A stretch of 22,406 bases of DNA from Acanthamoeba sp. SK_2022b. Lineage: Eukaryota; Discosea; Longamoebia; Acanthamoebidae. Shown here piece by piece: positions 8,116 to 14,634 of the stretch. How positions within the stretch are numbered: position 1 is the stretch's first letter; every line of letters starts with the position of its first letter. The DNA lies in contig JANDJZ010000643.1 of NCBI GenBank assembly GCA_027943245.1, forward strand, positions 1-22,406, read 5' to 3'. The position numbers were made by a program, and so were the translations under genes. The notes beneath the pieces are model-generated. The model saw nothing but the letters and a program-made list of their open reading frames with translations. It had not been told where the DNA came from and ran no database searches.

Positions 8116-8117
8116 TA

Positions 8118-8323
8118 ACGAAAAAGAGTCCGTTGGCCTTTTAAGAAATAAAGAACAGCAACAAAAAATACGAGATGGTACCGAGAGTCGCAGGCACACA
8201 GAGAGAAGAAGAACGGAGAGCGTGAGGGAAAGTTGCGCTGGAAGCCATGGTGGGCAATGACAGTACAACAAGTAAAGCAGGGTTTTATGTACCTTACCAC
8301 GGCCTCGCCACGATTCGCCCAAG
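8118..8323. other. No gene seen; right flank of the element and upstream region of the Cys-rich gene
   Basis: A-rich and G-rich text with no domain-like reading on either strand. It probably supplies the promoter of the gene starting at 8324, but no clear TATA box is present. Confidence 0.5.
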
Positions 8324-8872
8324 ATGAACCTACCTGCGCCTGCACACTCGCTCGGTCTCTGCCTGATTTATGTCCTGATTTGTTGCGCGTGGTACGGTCA
8401 CTCGATTCTGTTCGCTCCCCTTGTGCATTTGGTTGACGGGGTCTGTGTCGCGCTTCTGCTGCAGGCCCTCGACCTGCGGCTATTCCATGGGGGTCGTTGG
8501 GTCAAGCACCGGTACGCACACATTTCGCAAGATTAAGTGGTCTTTCTGACATTCGCTTTGGCGACAGGCAACACCAGCGCATTCGGGGATCGCCTCAATG
8601 ACATTCCGTGCTGTGACAGCGGAGAGTCTTGCTGCCCTCAAGTGGTGTGCTGTCCGCAGTGGGAAGGCAGCGGATACGCCTGCTGCCTGATGGGGACGAC
8701 TTGCTCAGCGACGCCGGGGATATGTGACCCTGTGCCGTCCGATGGTGGCCTTACTACGACGCAAATTCTCTTGATTGTCGGCGGCTCGTGCGCTGGCGTC
8801 GTCATCGGGGCGGCCATCCTGGTCGTCGTCAGACGCCATTGCGCAAAGAGGGCTCAGTATGACCGTGTCTGA
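8324..8872 (+). CDS. Small Cys-rich type I membrane protein
   Basis: Two exons, 8324-8396 and 8568-8872, join in phase across a 171-bp intron and give 125 residues. Exon 1 is a signal peptide (SLGLCLIYVLICCAWY). The lumenal or extracellular part is short and packed with Cys, including three CC pairs: IPCCDSGESCCPQVVCCPQW, then YACCLMGTTCS. This is reminiscent of granulin-like knots, where CC pairs are typical, but it is too short and irregular to assign. A single transmembrane helix (QILLIVGGSCAGVVIGAAIL) and a basic tail (RRHCAKRAQYDRV) follow. It probably sits at the cell surface or in endosomes with the Cys cluster outside. The donor (GTCACT) is weak, but it is the only one found that restores the frame. 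Confidence 0.7.
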
Positions 8873-9135
8873 TGTCGGCCTCTCCCCGGCCATTGTTTGC
8901 TTTGTCTTTTGAGACCCAACAATACATGCTTTTGCGCGCACTCTCACGACAAAGGAAACAGTGCGAGCCAAAGTGGAAAACGACCTCGTGCGACCTTGCG
9001 GCGCGTATAGCCCACCTGCAACCCGCACAGTTATCACTGCAAGATGCCTGCGTAGCGGCACATCATAGCGTGTGCACCTAAAAGATGGCGCTGTAGCTTC
9101 TTCTCGCCGTGCCCTTTGTTTGGTTTCTTTTAAAG

Positions 9136-9191
9136 TATTTTTTGGCCCATTTCTACACATTTCCTTCTGCTGTAAATGCAGCGGCCATAAG
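9136..9191 (+). repeat. Direct repeat, copy 1 (upstream of the gene at 9368)
   Basis: The segment TATTTTTTGGCCCATTTCTA...AATGCAGCGGCCATAAG recurs at 9967-10026, roughly 85% alike by eye. A shared TAAAAGATGG lies upstream of each copy, at about 9080 and 9948. Each copy lies about 180-215 bp before a small tail-anchored gene and after the previous gene's stop. Confidence 0.7.
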
Positions 9192-9367
9192 TAAGTCACC
9201 GGCGATGCCTCTGGTGCTTCGCCGGTGGCGGCTTTCGGTGCAGCATCACGGTGGCATTTTCGTTCACGTAATCATTGTATTAATCAATTATTGATATTTT
9301 GCTGGCGGCTTGTTTCCGCCCCATTCAGCACACGATTTGCCCTACCGTAGGGCCCCTACGCCACAAG

Positions 9368-9841
9368 ATGTCAATCCTGGGAGTAAATGTGGCTCTACAA
9401 GGGAAGACGGACCTGGTGCCCTTAATGCAGTTCACAAAGGATCTTTACGCTGAAGCCTACAGCACTACCCCCACGACCGCTGACCTGGAGGATGCGGCTC
9501 GTCTCGTGAAACTCGTTTCTGTCGATTACGAGTTAAGCAGCCAGGACGCGCGCGTTCTGAGGAATGTGATGCTTCCTCGTCTTCATCAGCACGATCCGGG
9601 AACCGCAAATGCCAACTCAATTGCTACGTATGTCGGCTGGCTGTTGTACATACGCATTTTTGCTAATTAACGATCACACAGGGAGTTTCTCCAGGCCCGC
9701 GTGGTGGACAGACAACGTGCTGCCAAGGCGGCAATGCGCGCCACGAATATCAAGCAAGCGCTAATCCTGGGGGCGATCGTGGGCATCTTGGCAATTGTCG
9801 TTTTCGTGTGGATGAAAAATCGAACCCGAAGATCAAGGTGA
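9368..9841 (+). CDS. Tail-anchored membrane protein of unknown function
   Basis: Exons 9368-9627 and 9682-9841 are joined across a 54-bp intron with a strong GTATGT donor, giving 139 residues. The protein starts MSILGVNVALQGKTDLVPLM. It has a helical, soluble N-terminal domain (TADLEDAARLVKLVSVDYEL, DARVLRNVMLPRLHQHD), a short basic helix (VDRQRAAKAAMRATN) and one hydrophobic segment (ALILGAIVGILAIVVFVWM) followed by KNRTRRSR. The layout is that of a tail-anchored protein with the bulk in the cytosol. It lacks the heptads of a SNARE. I do not recognise the family. The ATG chosen is the one followed by the conserved-looking domain; an upstream in-frame extension from about 9299 has no ATG of its own. 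Confidence 0.75.
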
Positions 9842-9966
9842 TGCACGACGCTCAGATGGGTCGCGAGCCCTCCCTCCCACACCATCCACCCGACCGGAGT
9901 GTAAAGCATTACACACATGATAAGCGGCACACCCCAAGCGCGTATCTTAAAAGATGGTTTTTTATT

Positions 9967-10026
9967 TATTTTTTAGCCCATTTCTACACGTTTTTTCCTT
10001 CTGGCTGCCAATGCAGCGGCCACAAG
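9967..10026 (+). repeat. Direct repeat, copy 2 (upstream of the gene at 10240)
   Basis: Second copy of the segment at 9136-9191: TATTTTTTAGCCCATTTCTA...AATGCAGCGGCCACAAG. Between the shared TAAAAGATGG and the block, this copy is shorter than copy 1. Confidence 0.7.
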
Positions 10027-10239
10027 GAGCGGTGATCGATGAGGCCACCGTGCATTAGGTGCATCGCTGATGGCATAGCCAAGGGCAAAAATAGCGCGCT
10101 GTAGATCTGAAAGATGGGACGAATTTCTTCTGTGAGATGACCAATTGGTGGGCGCTTCCGGTCCTGCGATTAAATCGGTGCGGATGCGCAGCCATTCGCA
10201 CATCCCCCCTCTCAAATCGTCACATTGTTTAGCCATTCG

Positions 10240-10869
10240 ATGTCCTCCTCGTATCAGTGCATCGCCTCGGGGGCCTGCGCCTACGACAAAGCCAATGACA
10301 TCAGGGGAACAGTAGTGACGACTTTCGAATCGCAACAAATCATCACCGCCGACGAGCATCGGGCTCAGGCCGGCCGCCGCTGGCTTCGTCTGAAGGTTCA
10401 GGGCCGCTGTACGTCACCCCTTCGCTTTTTTGCGGCTCGCCGACTCACTAGCAGTCTTTGTTCTTCATTCGCCATTGCAGTCTCGTACGCGCCGTGGGCC
10501 GACATCGAAGGCAGACCTTACTGGACACCTGTCGATGGCATCAAGGTCAAGGCGACAACTAGCAACGCTCCGGGAGGGCAAGCCGACGCTCTATTGTGCG
10601 GTGAGAAGGGGTGCAGTCACGCAGCCAACGACAAGTGCACCCGCTGCAGCAAGTTCCTCTGCTTGGTCCACAAGACCCGCTACTCCACACCCGGCGCTCT
10701 CATGTCGCCGGGCGTTAGGGCTCCCGACCAGTGGGCCACCTGCTGCGAGGCCTGCCTCTACCGTCACAAACAACGCGCCCGCCTCTGCTGGTGGCTCACC
10801 GGCATGGTTCTCCTCGCCGCTGCCATCGCTGTCCTTGTCTACCTACTAGTCACTAGACGTATTGGTTGA
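10240..10869 (+). CDS. Tail-anchored protein with a Cys/His zinc-type cluster
   Basis: Exons 10240-10408 and 10481-10869 give 185 residues. The N-terminal domain starts MSSSYQCIASGACAYDKAND and reads RRWLRLKV near the exon end. Exon 2 carries a regular ligand pattern: CGEKGC, CTRC, C-x2-H (CLVHK) and CCEAC, i.e. C-x4-C-x7-C-x2-C-x4-C-x2-H ... C-x2-C. That would suit two zinc ions, as in treble-clef or B-box-like fingers. A C-terminal helix (WWLTGMVLLAAAIAVLVYLL) with TRRIG would anchor it with the finger in the cytosol. The intron is 72 bp, a multiple of three, and has no in-frame stop, so retention would give a 209-residue form. The function is unknown. The N-terminus resembles that of the next gene. 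Confidence 0.75.
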   Translation: MSSSYQCIASGACAYDKANDIRGTVVTTFESQQIITADEHRAQAGRRWLRLKVQGRCTSPLRFFAARRLTSSLCSSFAIAVSYAPWADIEGRPYWTPVDGIKVKATTSNAPGGQADALLCGEKGCSHAANDKCTRCSKFLCLVHKTRYSTPGALMSPGVRAPDQWATCCEACLYRHKQRARLCWWLTGMVLLAAAIAVLVYLLVTRRIG

Positions 10870-10874
10870 GCCCT

Positions 10875-10880
10875 AATAAA
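10875..10880 (+). terminator. Polyadenylation signal after the Cys/His tail-anchored gene
   Basis: AATAAA starts 6 bases after the TGA stop (10867-10869). Confidence 0.55.
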
Positions 10881-10988
10881 CACTTGCGTGTTCCTTCAGT
10901 GAAAGCGAAATTGCGGATTGCGGACTGAGGGTCCTGAAGGTGTTAGTTGGGCGCAGGGAAAGCAAAAGACCATTCTCGAAGATTTGAG

Positions 10989-11396
10989 ATGTCCAGCCCA
11001 GTGGAACGCTCAATTGACGCCATGGCCGGACGGTTCATTAGGTGCAGTGAATACCGCTGCGTCGCGTCTAATCACCAAGAGCCGGCCAAGAGCAGATGGC
11101 TTCTCTGCTTGAAGGTAGTTGGCGCCGACGCATTAGTGGCGCCACGGACGTCTGATAATCATCCGAACACCGAGTTCGGGGAGTGGCATCTTCCTATAAC
11201 GACCTGGGAAAGAGACGGCACGGTGCGAGTCTGGGGTGGAGAGGGCAAACCACGCGACAGGCGCATGGAATCCGAACCGTCTTACCTGAAACTCAACAAC
11301 ATCGCAACAATCTCGCTGGAAGCACCTGAAGGTGAGTAAATGCTCATGGACATGATTTCATTTACCTTACCTGTAGAAGAGCACAACGGGCGTTGA
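10989..11396 (+). CDS. Small soluble protein, likely diverged paralogue of the preceding gene
   Basis: Exons 10989-11331 and 11377-11396 are separated by a 45-bp intron with a GTGAGT donor and a pyrimidine-rich acceptor. They encode 120 residues ending in EEHNGR. It reads SEYRCVASNHQEPAKSRWLL and CLKVVG, close to YQCIAS ... RRWLRLKV in the gene at 10240. The DNA around GCCGGCC...TGGCTTC...TTGAAGGT also matches between the two. The rest (FGEWHLPITTWERDGTVRVW) has beta-strand character and no membrane helix. Zinc-cluster Cys residues are absent. The second ATG (11022) could be the real start. No family recognised. Confidence 0.6.
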
Positions 11397-11415
11397 GTGG
11401 AGACCAGCATCCACT

Positions 11416-11903
11416 ATGTTGGCGGTCAGGACGTGGAGGATGCAACGAAGGCCTGTTTGTGATACCACCGCATCGAGAATATCATACTGCGCTATTAGTG
11501 ATGTTAGTAAGGGTCGACATACGAATACTGGAGATTGCCGTCAGTTGCTGCGTCAAAACATCCAAGCCGATCGGTTTGCCTGCGTGGATAACACCTTCGA
11601 AGTGGTCGCCCTCGCTCCACAACTCGCAAGTGACGTCATCCTGCGCCAAGACATGATGGCGAGGTCAGAGTCTTGAGCCAAGATGTTAATACACACGGCA
11701 CTTGGTTGAGCCGCACGCACCTCGTCAGCGAAAGCAACTCCTGTAGTGTCAGCATGCTTTTGTTCCTCGCCGCTGCCTGCGTCCTCCAAGTTTGGCTGGT
11801 GTCGTTCTTGCCTGATCGCAGTGGTCGACCTTGTGGCCTCGCCGTCTGCCATTGCCGATCGCCGATTTGGATGGCGCCCTCCAGCAGTCTGGCTCGCGAT
11901 TAG
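11416..11903 (+). CDS. Doubtful small membrane protein, two exons
   Basis: From ATG 11416 the frame reads to a GT donor after ATGGCGAG near 11661. The best-coded part is NIQADRFACVDNTFEVVALA and LASDVILRQDMMAR. An acceptor CAG near 11752 keeps phase and leads into a hydrophobic stretch (MLLFLAAACVLQVWLVSFL) ending at a TAG near 11903. Codon third positions in 11500-11660 look host-like (GC-rich) on this strand. The reverse strand is also open here for over 120 codons, so the coding strand is not certain. The start and the first 30 codons are weak. Confidence 0.35.
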
Positions 11904-12001
11904 CATTGCAAAACTATTGGAATGGAGGAAACGCACTTTACTGTCTACCGTGGAGAGGTCTACCGCTGACCTTTGTTTGTTGCCAGAAAGTCTGTAGACC
12001 G

Positions 12002-12443
12002 TTATTTTGTCTGGTTGCGCTTTCTGTGTAGGCGTGATTTGTATACGTTAATGATGATTAAGTAAGTCTGCTGTTCGAGTTGACCTTTACGTACATGCTT
12101 CGGTCGAGACGACTTCCCGTGCGTGTAGTGACAAACAAGAGCACGGATCTTCAGGTGGTGATTTTCCCTATGAAGGCGAATGTTTTCTGCCTTGATGGTC
12201 TTGATTTCCGCCTCTTGTTTGGTCTGAAAATGAATTAGTGGTTGGCCTTCAATCTCGCCGCTTCCGCCCGCGTGGAACTCGCACCAACTGCTTATGTATC
12301 CAAACATCAAGAGGGACGTTTGGCCCTGCGGCTTTATCGGGCCGAGCGGCTGCGTGCATGGTTATGATGCCAAAGGCGAATACTATTGCCGTGACATTCG
12401 CGATAGCGCCACCCGTTAGGCCGCGAGCGATAGGTGTACACAA
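12002..12443 (-). CDS. Small protein with N-terminal membrane helix and coiled coil
   Basis: Exon 1 (12443-12285) and exon 2 (12223-12002) join in phase across a 61-bp intron with donor GTGCGA, a CTAAT branch-like motif and acceptor TTTTCAG, giving 126 residues. It begins MCTPIARGLTGG, has one hydrophobic segment (AIANVTAIVFAFGIITMHA) and then PDKAAGPNVPLDVWIHKQL. A basic coiled coil follows (TKQEAEIKTIKAENIRLHRE). The layout would suit a small organellar or ER membrane protein; this is inference. A second possible donor (GTACGT after AAGCAT) with an acceptor near 12026 would extend the frame leftward to about 11553, antisense to the doubtful gene there. The shorter form is preferred. Confidence 0.5.
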
Positions 12444-12717
12444 AACGTGCTATTTTTATTCGCGCCCGTTGGCAATAGTCGCGGGTTCGATACCCACCGG
12501 CATCGACTAAAGTCGCAGTTAATCGACTATTAGTCGAAAACGAAGTAGCCAGTTAGTCAAATATGACCGGTTAATACCCGCAAGCACTGGGTGCAGCTCA
12601 CCAAAGACTCATAACTCCCAACGCCTGTGCACAGCCTCAGCCACACACCATTAATCGGAGCCAAAATACAAGGTTTATCGTGGATAAAGAATAAAAATTC
12701 ATTTATTCTTAAAAGCC
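12444..12717. promoter_or_regulatory. Divergent intergenic region between the coiled-coil gene and the DHHC gene
   Basis: This 274-bp gap must contain both start regions. Two adjacent dyads share a half-site: CGACT-AA-AGTCG at 12504-12515 and TCGACTA-T-TAGTCGA at 12523-12537 (perfect, 15 bp). They look like binding sites for a dimeric factor. A GGTTCGATACC at 12484-12494 matches the Pol III B-box consensus, but no tRNA fold surrounds it. Confidence 0.5.
12687..12710. repeat. AT-rich inverted repeat just upstream of the DHHC start codon
   Basis: Arms AAGAATAAA and TTTATTCTT (9 bp, perfect) flank AATTCA. It ends 7 bp before the ATG at 12718. The arms resemble the core of the palindrome at 363-403 (GAATAAAAA ... 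TTTATTC). Confidence 0.8.
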
Positions 12718-14250
12718 ATGGAGGAAGAGCGGAGGAAGGAGGAAGAGGCCAGGCAGTCCGACAAGTTCCGGGCGGACGTGCTGGGCGGCATCCTGGTGGC
12801 GTGGGTCGTAGTGCTTGTGTCATGGGTGCTCTACTTCCACTTCACAGCGGTGCTGCCGCAGTCTGCTCCCGCCCCCTCCTCCGCCTGGTGGTGGCGCCAG
12901 GCGTGGTGGTGCTTCCACCTCACCTCGTGCCTTTGGCTGTTCCAAGGCGGGACCGCCTCCTACTTCTCCGTACCGCACTCCCCCTTCCCGTGTCAGCAGC
13001 GAGCGGGGGGGGGGGGTTCGCTCGCGGCCAGCTGACACGGCGCTCACACAACACACACAAGGCTCTGCTGACGCGGCCCGGGTATCCGAGACGCATCGGG
13101 GAACAGGAGGTGCGGCAGCACTACGCCCACCTCCGCGACATGCCGGCGCCCGCACGCGGCGAGGGCTTCTCCCGCTGGTGCACGCACTGTACGCTGGCCA
13201 CCCACTGGCGCTCTTCGCAGGTCGATTGCGGTGCTAAAGGGCGTCGGATCACACAACCGGCGTGCGTGCGTGTGTGCCTGCGCTGCTCTGGGCGCGCGTG
13301 TGGTGCATGCATGCAGGCCAGCAGCCCAAGTTTGGCCGCACGCACCACTGCAAGTACTGCAACACGTACTATGCCCCCCCCCCCTCCCCGAGGCGGCAGC
13401 GCTGCACGGCTGCTGCAGGGCTGACGACGATGGCGGGAGGGGGGGGGGCATGATGTGCAGATGCGTGCTCAAGATGGACCATCACTGCCGTAAGCTCCCT
13501 CGCCCTCACGGCGCCACAACGCCGCCGCCGCTGCTGGCAATGTCATATGACTCGAGTGTGGTGACACTGTGACGCGCTGGACGCGCACGCATTTGTTGAT
13601 CCAATGGATCTGGTGTCAGCGTGGATTTGGAACTGCGTGGGCCAGAACAACCACCGCCACTTCTTCATGTTCGTGGTCTACGTGTGGCTCTCCAGCTTCT
13701 ACGGCGCCCTCAACGTGCTCCCGCTCTGCTACGAGGCCTACCACAGCGAGGTGCGAGAGCTCCCGCAGGCGCGCGCGCGCGCGCGGTCCTTTCCCGCGTC
13801 TGTGCTCACCACGGTGAGGGCGCGAACGACGACTGCAGGAGTGGACGCTCCCGATGCCCCGCAGCCAGGTGGCGGTGTCCACGTTTTTGAACGTCTCGAC
13901 CGTGCTGGCGGTGAGCATCCTCCTCGCAGTGCAGGCCTACCTCATCTCCACGGGTACAGCCAAAGCCCATCGCCTCCACCAATTGCCGTTGGTGACGATC
14001 TCTCCCCTCCCCCCCATTATTGTGGTGGTGGTGGGTGGCCGCGCGCGGTGCAGGGCAGACGTCGGTGGAGTGGCAGGTCAATCGGGTGCAGCGTAGGAAG
14101 GCCAAGCAGGAGGGGCGACCGTTTGTCAATCCTCACGACTTTGGCTTTCTGCGCAACTGGGAGCACTTCCTCGGGAAGCACAGCCTGGCGTTCGTCCTGC
14201 TGCCCTCCCTCGTCGCTCCCCCGCACCTTGGTGAGGCCTTCCCACACACA

Positions 14251-14315
<65 letters not shown>

Positions 14316-14541
14316 TACACTGGCACGGCGGCTAACGAGGGAGGGAAAAACGAAACACGGGAGCAGATGAGAGCTTGGAGTCGCACTACGCGGGCGTATG
14401 AGCCGAGCAAGAGGAGGGGGAGGAGGAGGAGGGACCCCCGAGCGAGCGAGGACGTCAGAGCGATGTCACGCAGCGAAAGGCTTCTCCTCCCCATTCGTGC
14501 TGCACCTCAAGTGTGGGGGGGGGGGGCAACGCAAGTGGTAA
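12718..14541 (+). CDS. DHHC-type protein S-acyltransferase (palmitoyltransferase)
   Basis: Eight exons: 12718-12969, 13062-13188, 13317-13365, 13461-13489, 13620-13750, 13839-13953, 14054-14230 and 14474-14541. All join in phase and give 315 residues. The enzyme transfers palmitate from acyl-CoA to cysteines of membrane proteins. Two N-terminal membrane helices (GGILVAWVVVLVSWVLYFHF and the WCFHLTSCLWLF region) are followed by the DPG-like TRPGYP. The complete Cys-rich domain follows (WCTHCQQPKFGRTHHC, KYCNTCVLKMDHHCPW, IWNCVGQNNHRHF) with every zinc ligand and the catalytic DHHC Cys present. Then come two more helices and a TTxE-like QTSVEW. Four exons build the Cys-rich domain, one only 29 bp long. 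The C-terminus (KCGGGGQRKW) runs through a 12-G tract, so its end could vary by strand slippage. Golgi or endomembrane location is usual. Confidence 0.95.
14252..14312 (+). repeat. (CA)n microsatellite in the last DHHC intron
   Basis: An almost pure CA dinucleotide run of about 60 bp inside the 243-bp intron 14231-14473. Confidence 0.95.
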
Positions 14542-14570
14542 ATCTATGGGCCAGCAGCCACAGTTTTGTC

Positions 14571-14620
14571 ATTCCATTCCATTCCATTCCATCTCCTCTC
14601 TCTCCCTCTCCCTCTCCTCT
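14571..14620 (+). repeat. ATTCC pentamer repeat and CT-rich tract between convergent genes
   Basis: Four ATTCC units (14571-14590) lead into a CTCTCC-rich run and a C-run. They fill most of the 93-bp gap between the DHHC stop (14541) and the P-loop gene stop (14635). No AATAAA is seen for either gene. Confidence 0.9.
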
Positions 14621-14634
14621 CCCCCCCCCTCTGC

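Larger units (their letters stand above)
5799..8117. mobile_element. TA-flanked two-gene Tc1/mariner/IS630-type DNA transposon (decayed)
   Basis: The element occupies 5801-8115 (2315 bp) and is flanked on both sides by TA, the target duplicated by the Tc1/mariner/IS630 superfamily. Its ends are inverted repeats of about 40 bp. Inside, a DDE transposase on the forward strand and a SAM-domain coiled-coil gene on the reverse strand converge on a shared polyadenylation region at 6976-6991. Both genes carry disabling changes, so this copy could move only with help from another. Elements of this superfamily usually carry a single gene, so the second gene is unusual. Confidence 0.8.

Noticed and set aside
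8705..9199. 164-codon open frame on the reverse strand
   Set aside because: It is antisense to the well-supported Cys-rich gene and shows no domain, and its composition reflects the complementary coding strand.
9973..10236. Reverse-strand open frame starting MAKQCDDLRGG, ending ARRKKRVEMG
   Set aside because: Its ATG would lie 4 bp from the ATG of the divergent gene at 10240, leaving no room for promoters. Its end runs through the repeated block, so a chance frame is likelier.
12366..12508. Possible tRNA: GATGCC...GGCATC ends and a perfect B-box GGTTCGATACC
   Set aside because: About 140 bp separate the ends, no D-arm or anticodon arm forms, the T-stem has a mismatch, and the left part overlaps exon 1 of the reverse-strand coiled-coil gene.
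14041..14130. Alternative C-terminal frames in the DHHC gene after the 14053 acceptor
   Set aside because: Only the frame giving QTSVEW continues the protein in phase to the TAA at 14541; the others break the family pattern.
14126..14494. Reverse-strand open frame with a long CV repeat
   Set aside because: It is only the complement of the (CA)n microsatellite in a DHHC intron.
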